Assembly (NCBI RefSeq): GCF_051020985.1
Contig: NC_135009.1
Span: 14,144,606 to 14,208,605 of the forward strand
From: Nomia melanderi
Lineage: Eukaryota; Arthropoda; Insecta; Hymenoptera; Halictidae
Reading direction: 5' to 3'
DNA: 64,000 bases
Within the stretch, counting starts at the first letter, position 1; each line of letters opens with the position of its first letter. The position numbers were made by a program, and so were the translations under genes. Positions 10,916 through 23,900 of the stretch are shown here, in pieces. The notes below the pieces were generated by a model that saw only the letters and a list, made by a program, of their open reading frames with translations, did not search any database and was not told where the DNA came from.

Positions 10916-13900
10916 TTAACTATTGTTCTTCTGCACCAACGTTCCTAATGCTCGCGGTATACACTGCGGGCACAGTATTTCCGGTTTGGACGTCTGAGAT
11001 AACATTTTCCCTAAGTACTGAGCTGTACATGGAAGAACAAGCGAGTCGGATGTTAACAACTCTGTTTCCATCGTCGGAATTAACTCCGTGTCATACATGG
11101 TCATTGGAAAATGATGACCGCATGTAAATACCATTGTATCTTCTTCAGTCGCAAGGAATCTATATACAGTATCCGGATCCTGATTCGAAAATGTTCATTT
11201 CAACGTTACACCGACAAATCCATATGCAAGAAAATCAGTGACAATATTAATAAATTCAAAATTTACCTTAATATGCACAAACGACCTAGAGTCATGAGTC
11301 TCGAAGGATAGAGTACTTATAACACCTTCTATCATTTGCTTCGACGTATTATTTGAACCTGAACCAGGGTATCCAGTAAGTGGTGGCCCATAATGATCAG
11401 CCGTTAAAGAAGACAGTAGTTTAATGAACTCAGGAGCAGGTTGATCTACAATATAAAATATATTTCATTATACACCGTAAAATACCAACTCTTCATGGGA
11501 TAACAATTAACCTACCTTGGCCAATGTGATGTAATAACAAGGAACACACTTCTAGACAAAACTTCGAAGAGAAGTAATTAATTACTGTATAATTCTTGTT
11601 GACTTCAGTGTCATTTTTATTGGTATCCAAGTACTTTTCCATTACTTCTTGACTGTCAAAATAAGTGCAATAATTAGTTAGTAAATAAGGCAATATCAAA
11701 ACTAATTTCTATCGCATTCTTACCAAAATAATAACAGTCCAAGTGGATAATAAATCGATTCGATGTGATCCAGGAAAACACTCTCTATACAATGCATCGG
11801 CAGATCGTGTTCTATCCAGAAATCTAAAATATTCTGTAATAATTTACACTTCACTGTGTCTGTTTCATTCTCCATTTCACGCAAGAAGAACTTAATGACT
11901 TTCACAGATTCGTTGGTTACGTTATCTTGCTTGGTATTGGTTATTTTTTTCTCGTGGTAGATTCTATTTTTTTGACACGTTCGATCCTGATCTGTACCTT
12001 CCTTTGCACGTACGCTAGAAGATGCTGAATGATTTCCGGTGGATTCTGTCACTTCCTCGTTTTCCCTGTCCGCCATCTCTTCTTCGCCTTCTTCCTCTTG
12101 AGAAATAATATTCTCCATCCATTCTTCTGAATCGGAACTAACGTCGGAATCAAATGTATCCTCGAGAATGCCCAATGGTGCATTATCACACTTCATTTCT
12201 CTACACAATTCCTCCGAGCCACCCTGGCAATCAAACGTATATAATTCTTGCTGCAACAACTGTAAACTGTTCAGAGATTTACTCGCGGGTATTTTCATCT
12301 TATTTTTAGCGGCGCAGTCTTCTACGGAATCAATCAGATTTTTCTCCACTTGTTTGTTAAAGAGTTCGGTGTTCTTTTTGACGTGACGATTCGGCAAAGA
12401 CTTCCTTTTCGAGTCAGAAATCTCCTCAGATCTATGCTCTTCTTTGTCAGGTGTATTTTGAGAAGGCTTGTCTCTCGAGCAAGATTGTTGACTCAGGGTG
12501 TGCAATATTTTTAATTGGTACGAAAGTGCGTCAGAAATGTTATGCTGAAGCATGGATATCTTTGAACAAGCTTGATAATTTCCCAACTCAACGCACTGTG
12601 AACAGATTAATTTTGCAGAAGCAGCTAAATACATCTAAAAAGTGTATAGAATAAAATGAACTAACCTTCTCCATAATTCTGGTAGAATCGTACAAGCCAC
12701 AAAAATATTCTAATGCATAATGGAGCGTCGATTCACCTGGTGACCTCTCAATGACGCTCAAGGGACGAACCATCCCTGCCAGAGAGGGCAAGTCGTAACT
12801 TTGATAGGAAATGATTGGGGTAGGAATACTAGGAACTTGACTAGGCATGTCTAAAGCAACGTGCGACGTGTTAGGGACCCTCACTACTCTCTTCTTAATT
12901 AACACAAGTTTATCATCCGCATCGCGTGTATCTTTTGGAGGCAGACGACCTAATTGTGCCCTCCTGTTGTTACCCCAAGCCAATACAGTACCGCCTTAAA
13001 AAATGCAGAATAATAAGTAAGAGTTCCAATGTGAACATGACGATTGCATAATTTTCATACCTGGTTGGATCGCAACGGTATAATCATATCCGCAATATAC
13101 ACCAACGGTTTTAATCACAGGACTTTCTTTTTCTTTGAATTCATTACTATCCACTTGGAAGGATTTAATTTCGCCATTCATGTTCCCATTTCTATCATTG
13201 TTTCCTTCAACTAATTCTTGTTCTTCATCCTTTTTCTCATAGGCATTATGCCTTGGCGGTACTTGCGCAAAGATGGAAGCAGGATTGTAACAAAGAGGCG
13301 TTGGAATCTGTACCTCTCGTTTAGTACCATTACCTATCTGACCGTCTAAATTTCTACCCCATGTGTAAAGAGATCCATCCTTTGTTACGAGAGCATTATG
13401 ATGACAACCCGTCGATATCTGTCACAAACGAGAGACGTTACAAAACTGAATAATATTATTGATGCTCTTTGCATAATTCAGTTATTATTTGCACATTTTT
13501 AACATTTCACTGACCTGCACAATATCGCCCCTCACTAAACTGGTATCTACCACAGACGGTTTCAAATGTGCTTGGTTTTCCTCTAGTGGTCCTATATCAA
13601 CGTTTTTTAAACACATATCTAATTGTTTTCTACGAGAGTCCGTGCTGTTTCCAGTCTTCTGTTGTGCATTTTTCTTTTGTGCATTACTCTCCAAGACATC
13701 CTCACTGGTGTCATTTGTGGAATCCGTCTTCTCGAATTCATCAATGTTTTCAAACTGCTTTACAATGGCGTCCCGTTGCTCCAATATTCGAGTCCTTTTT
13801 TGCGTTTGTGCTTGCAGACGAAGAACTTGGGGGCTTGCACCCCATATGTACAATCTATTTGTATGACTAACGGCAAGCTGAACAAAAATGTGATGTATGA

Positions 13901-16900
13901 AACAATGTGTTGAATATATCTATTGTGTTAAGAAACATCAGTGAACGTAGCTTACATTGTGGAAGTATCCAGTCGCAATGAGAGATATCTTTTCTGGTAA
14001 CGAAACTTTCGTTGGCACTGAACTTTTAACATTACTTCCTATCCCTAACTGTCCAAATACATTACAACCAAACGCATACACAATGCCCTCTGTTGAAAGA
14101 GCTAAAGTATGCGCGTGGCCAGCGCTAATACAGCGTATAACTACACCAAGTAACGATGTAACTAATGTCGGGGTCAATTTTTCATCGGTTGTGCCATGCC
14201 CCAATTGACCATGAACACCCCAACCCCATGTGAAGACTCTGCCATCAGCAGTCAACGCGATAGAATGATATTGTCCTGCGACTGCATCAACAATAACTTC
14301 TTGAGCCAAAGCTGTGATTAATTCTGGAGTCGAAGATTGTAGAATCTTGCCTAAACCCAATTGGCCAAACTGACTCGACCCCCATGCATAAACACCGTTA
14401 TTAGTAACTGCTAAAGTGTGACAGTGTCCACACGATACACTGAAAACTTCCAGTTCCATACTTCGAAAGAAGGATATTGATTGAGGTGTACCATACCTCA
14501 AGAGAGATGGACCAGTTCCTAATATTAAAAGTAAAAATAAAATATACATATTAGAAGTGAATAATTGATTAAATAATTACTTGAGATTTACCTAAACACC
14601 CTTGTACAGAACTTCCCCAAGTATAAACATTCCCATTTCTAATGAGAACAACATGACAGAATCCGGAGCATAATGACCTTCTCTTAAAATCCGCGATATA
14701 ACTATTTTTATTTTGATCCTGTTCCAATATGTGAAAAAGTGATTAGTTTTCAATACAGTTACAAAGTATATTTAATCTTAACTATATACCTTCTTCGGTC
14801 CTAACAGTTCAATGTTGCATGTGAGAAATGGTTCTTGATGCAAGATAGACTTCTTATAAATCAAAGTCAGTAAAACGAGTAAAAAAGTTTCTATAATTTC
14901 CTCTACTAATGTGTCAGCCTCCTCCTATGGAAAATTAAAAATGTATGTAGTGCTACATAATTATCTTCTATCGTTTATTTGTCAGATAATATTGTACTTA
15001 CATTTTCCACGAGATCTATAGAATCACATTGACTAGATTGTGAGCTGTGCGAAGTGGTTCTATGGCGTAACCTGCAGTGTACTACTCTAGGTCTTATCAC
15101 TGGATTCGTTGGATCATACAATGTTACTAATCTCTAATGTTTAACGAAAAGTGATATTATAGACCTTCATCGATAGTAGAATAAAAATATTTATGTACAA
15201 GCAAAAATAATAGGTCTTTACCTGAAGTACAAAAATTTGAGATTCTTGAAGATTATCAAGAATAAAGGACATGTGACTTCTAGCTAACTCAGGATCTACT
15301 AACATGGCTTGCATCAAACTTGGTTCACTTACACATATTAACAAACCATCTAAAATGGATAAATATGTATATAGCCATGCATACCATTTCTAAAGTGAAG
15401 GACAATGGAATGAAATGTTACAATATACATTACATGATGGTTGAAAGGTGCTTGCACTAAAAGAATGTATTGTCCTCATGAGTACATCTAACATTTGTCC
15501 ATAAAGACATTTCTGTGTTGCTAAATGATGCAACACTTCCCATAAACACGTTTGTCCGGCAATATTAATCGCTAACAGTTCGTCGTAGAAATAATTTGTA
15601 GATAGAAAATACCTGTGCATTAAATAATTCTTATTAGTCATAACTTGTATATTAATGCGCATATAATTTGTCAAAAACTTACAAAAACTCTTTATAAATA
15701 ATTCTGGATTTTTGAGATGGAACCCTAAGTGTCATCTCAATGAAAGCAAGTACACATAAATTAGAAAGGTGAATCCTTGTTGTAACAGGTAATTTACTGC
15801 TTGTTGGAGATGCCAAACAGTGGGTAAGACAACTTAATAAATCTGCTGTATAACCAGCAGATGCACATTTTAATACGCTCTTCAATAGTCTACACTGCAA
15901 AATTAAATGCATAATTGCAATAAATTATAAATATTAGTCATTCCCCTTCATTTACCTTAGCACAGTATTGACTTACTTTAGACAATTTGTAACAAGCCAC
16001 AGCTCGCGAAAATTGTTTATTTGACAGAAGAATATCACCAGCTTGCTCTAATAACTGTTGTGCATTAATACCAAACACAATTGCCAATTTTATCGCTTTT
16101 TCAGGATCATTATCTTTCAGTACTAATTCCATAAAAATTGATAACACTGACTTTCTGTAAAAACATATCAACTTATTATTTTCTCAAAAGTTTAACGATT
16201 GAGATCTGGGATAATCCATATACAATCACCAACCTCAAAACAACTTTATATACAGAACGATTTGTTACAATTATACAAGTATCCATATGAGGTAATTCAA
16301 TTTCAATATCTTTTACTCCTTTTGGTAATGTGTATTTGTTTCTAGTATCTCGAGGAATTGTTTTATTTGTAAAATCAATAGATCTATACATAGCAAGTAT
16401 CACTTCTTTACTATTTGCTAAAGAAAAGTGACCAACAATGCACTCTGGATTAAATTTACAATTATCGTTTGTACGTGTTTCAGATAATCTGTCTGATATT
16501 ACATACATTACATGCTGACTGACGTCAGCGATAAAGAAGAAACGTTGCGTTAATAAAACATTTCTACAAGATTCAAATACTTTATGCACTGATAAAGGTA
16601 CAGTTGAAAAATCAGGTCCATGTATCTGTAATTATACAACTGCTTAAATATCATACTCATCATTATTTTTTAATTTTTATCAATCATTTCTTACTGTTAT
16701 GTGATTTGTGATAGAATGATAACACATGTACAGCTGCTGGCCTTCTCTATCACACTGAGACATGAGAAAAGTTTCCTTTGATATTGGTTCAGGAGTCATT
16801 TGATTCTGATTTACTTCTGTAGATGAGTCAAAGTTAACAATCGTATTGTGAGTATTTCGGTTACTTGTGATATCTATAAAAAGAAGAGACATTTCAACAT

Positions 16901-17870
16901 TTGTTCCTGTAGAACAACAAACAAATAAACGATAATATTACCTAAAGTTTGATTTTTAGTTTCAATCAACTTCTGCCTAAGTATAGCAAGTTTTTCCACT
17001 GATAATTGTTTGAGTCCTTGCAGTCTGGATCTGGTAGCAGCAAAGGTTCTTGTGTTATCATAACTTGTGTCATTTGTATGTAATGTATTGTATGATTCTC
17101 CATTTTCTAAGTTACGCAAACAACTATAGGTATGCTGCTCTAAAAGCAATCTCCACTGTTGCTTTGACTGACTTGTTATCAAAAGAGATACGCTGTCATT
17201 ACTTTCATCACGGCATACATGGAGACTAATGATATTCCCATTAATATGAGTAACATTTGTTTGATAACCAGTCTCAAGATTTATAAATATTATCTCTCCA
17301 TATTCAGTTCCAATAATTCCAATTTCTGCAGGTGTTGCTGTATCATGCCACCATACTATTGCAGTAGGTCTAAATACATAAAATTATTAAAGAACTCGAA
17401 CACATGTAGTAATACATACTTATAACACATGTAGAAAATACATACTTTGAATGGGATGACTGTGAACTAATTGAAGGAAAAGATGTTATATCATTGCTGG
17501 TCCATCTTTTATCTAAGTCACAGTTCTCTTCGACCAAACACAAAGCAGGAATTATGTACACAGACCCATCAATGCTAGCACACAGCAACCAAGATCCCAA
17601 AGAATGAAAACATAAAGCTGAGATCTGTTTGTGAGATCCTTGAAACCAAGGAATCCTTTTAATTATTGGAGTTGATATAGAGTCTTTTTTATAATACAAA
17701 AAAATTTCTGCATTTCCAGTTGTAAACGCCAAAAATAATTTCTTCCCATGTTCACATTGAGCGCTCTGTTGTATTTCCGTTGCTTTCATCAAACATTGCA
17801 GCTTAAACAAACTTTCTTCGTTCAGACTTGCCATTGGCTGATAGCCCTCTGTTTCTGCTTCTGCGATCAT
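10916..17870 (-). CDS. Large beta-propeller/solenoid/RCC1-repeat protein, probably claret-like
   Basis: Exons, 5' to 3' on the minus strand: 17446-17870, 16942-17369, 16695-16873, 16234-16625, 15956-16154, 15683-15894, 15429-15612, 15222-15389, 15002-15133, 14790-14924, 14592-14718, 13956-14518, 13515-13877, 13061-13418, 12666-12994, 11724-12634, 11516-11652, 11267-11445, 10916-11179. The sum is 5,685 bases, 1,894 residues, with every junction in frame. Residues ~1-470 look like a WD40-type propeller and ~475-815 like a helical solenoid of vesicle-tethering proteins (AGDILLSN...AVACYKLSK). RCC1 blades follow at ~820-1060 and ~1170-1400 (GQLGLG, GQLGHGTT, GQLGIGS, AQLGRL), split by a charged linker. 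An acidic stretch lies near 1550, and a C-terminal CGHHF (~1827) with CPQC (1877-1880) suggests a zinc site. Drosophila claret, a putative exchange factor for Rab32/Lightoid in lysosome-related organelles, is the best candidate from memory. The orthology is inference. Confidence 0.85.
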
Positions 17871-19423
17871 TATATTTATGGCAAGTGATTAATCCAAAAA
17901 CTATCTGTAATACAACATATAATAATTAATTTTGTAAATATTTACACAAATATTATAAATATCTGTTGAAAGTTTCAATAAACAACTTCATATGGCCTCG
18001 AACAAAATTTATTTGAAACGTGGTCAGAACAACTGACTTTTTCTAAAAATACAATTCAAATTTCTATAAAATATAAATATTCAAATTGATATAATTATTC
18101 GAGCATAAAATATGCTTTGTAAATTATTCGTAATTCATATTGTTCACGAAAAAAGAACATGGAGAAGTTGTGTAGAGACGACATAAGTGATATATCAAGT
18201 ACCTGCTCTCACGATCGCGTAACATAGCGATTCAAATATTTAAAAGAATACTGCGTGCTGCTGCACCTGTGTTTATATGCTTGGAAAATAATATAGTTGA
18301 TCAGACGTGAGCTTCGCCTCCAAAGAAATTCTTGTTGTGCTAAAAATAAATTACTGTAAAAAGAACCTAGGCTAAGTGTCGCATCGCGCATTCCGTTTGA
18401 ACGTGCTATTCTTTCGTGTGGAATAAACAAGAAGAACCAATTATTCACTAAGCATTACATCTTTTACAATAACACCGCCGTCAAATTCCCAAATGTCAGA
18501 ATATCAAGGTTAGATTACATATAATCATCGGCGCTGCCACAATAAGAGAATTAAATTCACCAGCTTGTTATATTTAATCTTGAAACTATACTGCTGGACA
18601 TTCAACAATTCCAATTATGTGTACTACTACTGCGCTTGGATGAAGGAAATAAACGTTCTTCTTGTATCGATCGATTTTTATTATTTTTCTTTATTACTTA
18701 CTTTAAATTTATAAAAGCATGATATAAAATGGTAATCATATATTATAAAACATTATTTTTTACTTCATTTGTAACAGATAAGAGCGCCACCTGTTGTTAG
18801 AATTCAAAGTAGAATTGTACCAGCACAGACTAGTAGTATAAGTTGCAAACGGGATCTCCATTGCAAAGATGACAGCTGACATGACTACGAGCAGTGACAA
18901 ATATTATTCAGTTTACTTTTGACTTTAATACAAAAATACGAAAAAACATAAAAAACAAATTAATGTCGTTGCTTCAGGATTACTTGTTTCATGTATACGA
19001 ATGCATATCTATGAGTAACTACGTTAAATAACATACTGGATTTAACGAATGTTTTATTACTAGAACTACAAAGGACACAATTAACAAAGGACACTTGTGT
19101 TTTATCGCCTCATAAAATTGTTAAAGAAGTAATTATTTTAATGACAATTTAATTTCAAATACTTTTCCCTGGCTGTGATTGTAAAATATTCCATTCGAAT
19201 GAAATTAGAGGTTATACAAGGCTTTTATTTCTTATTATATACTTAATCAAGTAAACGTAATATTAGATAATTGATTAATGAAGGTTACTTCTTATTATAG
19301 AATCAATTTTTATTGAAACTTCATTTATCATAATATACATAAAGTTAATGTTTAATATCATGTTTCAGATTCACAGTTTTGATTACATATATTATAAACT
19401 ATATTTACAAGAAAGGTTTCATA
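17871..19423. other. Head-to-head intergenic region, RCC1-protein gene / BRCC36
   Basis: This 1.55-kb AT-rich region separates two divergent start codons. An acceptor-like TTACAG just upstream of the RCC1-protein ATG (minus strand, near 17912) and TTTCAG at 19363-19368 before the BRCC36 ATG suggest each gene has a 5' UTR intron. A GCGCCACCTGTTG motif lies at 18784-18796. No coding exon is recognised. Confidence 0.5.
18784..18796 (-). promoter_or_regulatory. CTCF-like motif between divergent genes
   Basis: GCGCCACCTGTTG resembles the reverse complement of the animal CTCF core (CCACCAGGGGGCGC-type), differing at a few positions. It lies between the divergent RCC1-protein and BRCC36 starts, where an insulator or promoter element would be plausible. 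A single short motif is weak evidence. Confidence 0.25.
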
Positions 19424-20574
19424 ATGGCTGATTCTCCACTGAAAAAAGTGGAATTACACACGGATGTGTATATGGTATGCCTCCAACATGCTTTATCAAC
19501 GGAAAGTTTTGAAGTAATGGGTCTCTTGATCGGAAATGTATGTCGTTATAGTTCATTACTTAATATACTTTTAGATCTTTCTCACATACTTGAAAAAATA
19601 CATGTGTCCCTTCATAAATAACTTATGTTAGATAGTACGTGGCATTGCAAAAATTGTTGCTGTTATCATTCTACGACGTTTGGATAAAAAGAAAGACAGG
19701 GTAGAGATCTCTTCTGAACAACTACTTAAAGCTGTTGCTGAAGCAGAACGATTAACGGCAGAACTAAATCATCCTGTACGTGTTCTTGGATGGTATCATT
19801 CACATCCACACATCACAGTTTGTCCATCACATCTTGGTAAATATAGATATTAAATACTCATTAAACATAACAAATAACTAATTTCATTCTAACAATGAAA
19901 ATACTTTAACCAGATATTGCAACTCAGACAACCTATCAAACAATGGACCACGACTTTGTAGGTTTGATATTTTCAGTATTTTCAGAGAGCAAGGATTCTA
20001 AGGTAATACTTATACATAATAGTTATAGTACCTTTCAATTATTACATTAATAACAATACACTTTTATAGGAGCAAGAAATCTTTTTAACCTGTTTCCAAT
20101 CTCATAATGATAAAGCAACACAAATCCCATTGGAAATTGTGCACACACCGACAATATCAAATATGTGTCTAAAGGTGAACCTTTAAATAACATACTTAAT
20201 TCTATTATAAGTATCGTTTATAAATATTTAGTTTCCTATTGCTTTATAGATGATGACAGAATTGCCAAAAATCTTGGTTCAAGAAGAAGAAGAGATGGCA
20301 GAAAGGTGTAAAGATAATCAGGACATTCTTGCCAGTATACATAACAATGCAGGTCAGTAATAATTATTTTTAAAAAAAAACTAGTAATTTTAGTTACCAA
20401 AAGCAAATGATAAATTTCATTATTTCAGTGAGGACTCGAACGTTGGTTCACATAACAGATATAATTACAAAGCCTTTAATATTGACATTTGAAAAAAGAA
20501 TAGCTTTAAATAAATTACGCGCTGCTCATCTTCGAAGGCAACTGCAAGAATTGCAGAAAGTATGCAATGGATGA
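19424..20574 (+). CDS. BRCC36-like Lys63-specific deubiquitinase (JAMM/MPN+)
   Basis: Exons: 19424-19537, 19632-19836, 19914-20002, 20070-20174, 20250-20352, 20429-20574; 762 bases, 253 residues. The MPN+ domain has Glu30 in EVMGLLIG and the JAMM zinc motif H94-x-H96-x7-S104-x2-D107 in HSHPHITVCPSHLD, so the enzyme should be active. The tail is the helical region typical of BRCC36 (FEKRIALNKLR...LQELQK). Known role: zinc-dependent cleavage of K63-linked ubiquitin in the BRISC complex (and BRCA1-A in vertebrates), together with an Abraxas/ABRO1-type pseudo-MPN partner not encoded here. AATAAA at 20589-20594 follows the stop by 15 bases. The gene ends 381 bases from the convergent KSR gene. Confidence 0.95.
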
Positions 20575-20955
20575 AAATCTTTTATTGTAATAAAAAAGCA
20601 AATATTCGTCTTCTTTTGGGTGTTCTAAATATGTGTTAAGTTCAGTATTTTTTCGTTTCTTAATAATCCTTTAATTTTCATACTATTTATTGTGCAAGAA
20701 AGAAATAAGATATATGTACAAACCGTACAGTTCCTTAAATAACAAAACATGAGTAACTTTTCCTTTCTTTCTTTTGTTTTTTTTTCCAATTTTGACAATT
20801 CTTTTTGTTCACTATAAATAAGAATAGACAAAAGAACCCTTCAGTGATTATTTTTATTTTTACCTTTCACGAACAAAGATCTGGCAATTAATTGCACAGT
20901 TCTATATTTACACTACGAGAACAACAGTGTATTTTTTTAATGGACTTAAATGTAT

Positions 20956-23900
20956 TCAAAACACGGATTCTGCAGAACGAGAAAGATGTATAGGATGAGA
21001 AGGACTACGTGCTAACCTTTTGCGAGGCAGCTTTTCCAGAGTAGTTAACAATTTTGCGAAGTCGGGTCGATTTTCTGCGTGGTATGACCAGCAAAGCATT
21101 AAGATGTCCTATAAATATGGTGAATAAATTTATATTAAAACAGAGATTGTAAAAATCAAATAATAAAGTTATAACAAATAAGAAGACAACTTTTGTCACA
21201 ACACTTCGTATACCATGCAGCATCATTATAGACATTTTGAAATCAAGATGGACGGCTACAAATATATTTAATCAAGAAATATCTATAATGCCACTTTCCA
21301 CTGTAATATTTAATATAATTATACCTTTACATCGCGGGAAGCTTGTAAATTTGCTAAAGTTTGCTTCATCCCTTTGCCAACTTGCCAAATGATTGCTTCG
21401 GGAGGTTGTCCTTTAAAGGGCCACTCGCCACATAAAAGTTCGTACCATACAGTCCTATAATAAAATACTTTATTATTTTTTCTTCATCGAAAAATCGATG
21501 TATAACAAACTAAGAAATCTGATTGCGAATAATAAAAAAAAAACAATTTAAAGAAAGTTCTTTAGATATCAAATTAAATTTGAAATGATCTAATGTATAT
21601 TTTTAGATAATTGATTACACTTACCCAAATGCATAAACGTCGGAAGCTTCTGTAAAAGGTAATTCTTCCTGATCCCGATTTTGTTGAGGTCTCAGTCGTC
21701 GAACAATTTCAGGAGCTAAATAACACAACCATCCAGGTGGTATACTCAATGCATTTCCTTTCCTACATGTAAAGAAAAAAATGTCAAATATAAAATAAAC
21801 ATTATGATCACATTTCAAGAGGACAAACATGCGTGTTTCCTTGAATTATATATTCACCTATTTCCATAACACAGCTTTGTAACGCTGAACAATCCGAAAT
21901 CGGTTATTACAACTTTCCCGTTTTCTAAAAATATGTTTTTGCTCTTGAGATCTTTGTGAATTATGCCACGAGCATGAAGATATCCCATTCCCTGAATAAT
22001 AAGGAACAGATTTTAAAATATATCAAAACCTAGCACAACTCATTCTGTACAAAATAATCATGCCAGTATTGTACTCGTTTAATATTCCCAACAGAAACAT
22101 ACCTGAGAAATCTGTTGAGCGATGATAGTGGTTTTATTCATATTAAACTTATCTTTACGCAGATGAATGTGAGTGTAAAGAGTCATGCCTTTGCTCATAC
22201 TAGTCACTATCGCCAAGCGAGGAGGCTTCATGCAAGCTCCCATAAATAAAACTAGATTTTCGTGTCTAGTTTTCCGGAATGTAGCCACCTGTAAATTTCA
22301 ACAATGAATATTACTTAATAAAATTCAACGTTCATGTACTTTTATAGAATTAAGTTAATGAACGCGATTGAAAAATCAAAAAAAAATATATATCCTTCAT
22401 CATACCTCCAATTTGAATGCTTCCAGTGTTTTATCATCGTCTAAATAATAGTCCATGTTCAGTACTTTAATCGCAACATTACCATGCCAATAGCCTCTAT
22501 ACACGGTACCAAATCTTCCAGTACCTATAGGTTCGCCAATTTTCAATTCATCGTAAGGAATGTCCCATTCTCGCATTGACAACTATAATATACTTATTTA
22601 AATATAATAATATTTTTATTGAATTCAATTACATCGAAGGTACATACACTATTCTGCCGTGGCCAACGACTGTCTCCTGGTTCTCCATCGGATACTTGAG
22701 AGTCTTGAGAATCAACCCTGACAGGCGTTCGTTCAGAATCCGTGCTAACACAACCAGATCCTGAAACGCTCACTGTCCTCTCGCTATCGCTCGATACAGT
22801 TGTACTTTCGAGGCGATGGGTCCCTAACGTAACACCTTTATCATTGAGCACAACGTCTAAAAGTAAGTTTGAATAAACCTCCGATCACACGCGGTAAGAA
22901 ACTATGCAGAAGAATTTAATACCTGGAAAATGGAACTGTGGTTTGGCAGGTGCCTGTGGAGTTTGGCTAGTATTGACAGGTAGCAAAGCTGGACTAGAAG
23001 GCGTTGAGCTGTTACAGCTCGAGGTATTTGAACTAGAATCCGCGCCCTGAGAAATATTCTGCATTGAACATTTCTATTATTAAGAAATGAATGGAAGGTA
23101 ATAAGTAACATTTAACGTACCTGAAAAGGTATTTTCGCAGAAGAATGTGGATGCGATCGTTTCCGATCCTTTCGGTTCAAAGAGCTCAATAAATTTGAGT
23201 TGTGATGATTGGGAGATGTAATACCAGGCTTACTTAATATCGGAGAAGCATTTACCATTGCTGGAAAAATGAATTTTAGTTAATATCGTCCGGGAATGTT
23301 CACTTTCAAATCTTATACGTACCGTCGCCTTGTACACTTCTTTTAAACTCGTCGAAGAGCTCTTGAGGTAGGCCACAAGAAGGTGGTACTTTGGATTCGC
23401 AATCCCGGTGACACTTATATTTACACTCTGTGCACTTAAAACCGGTATCCATGAATATTTGCTTGTCACAATAATCGCATGTTGTCATCATATTAAACCT
23501 TTTGGTAAAGCGGTGAGCAATTATATGCCCCATTCCCCGGGTTGCAGTCGGAGTACGTGGTGACTTTGGCACTTGGAGACTTGTTACTATGGAAAGATAA
23601 AGATTTAACAACGTTGTTGTACGTATATTTATAAATACAAACTGCCGAGAATCAAATGAAACTGCAATTACCTGTTCCCTTAAAACTGTTATCATCGTTT
23701 TCTGCACTAGAGTATGGTGGTGACTTAATAGGGCTATTACTATTCAGCAACAGATTTTCCCCCGTAATATCTGCATTACTGCTACAAGATCCAGTCTCTG
23801 TAGGCAGACGATTTCTTCTTCCCACAGATCCAACATGATCGTTCCTACAACTGTGGAAAGTATAAAGCATATTTGATATGGATCTGAAAGTTATATAAAG

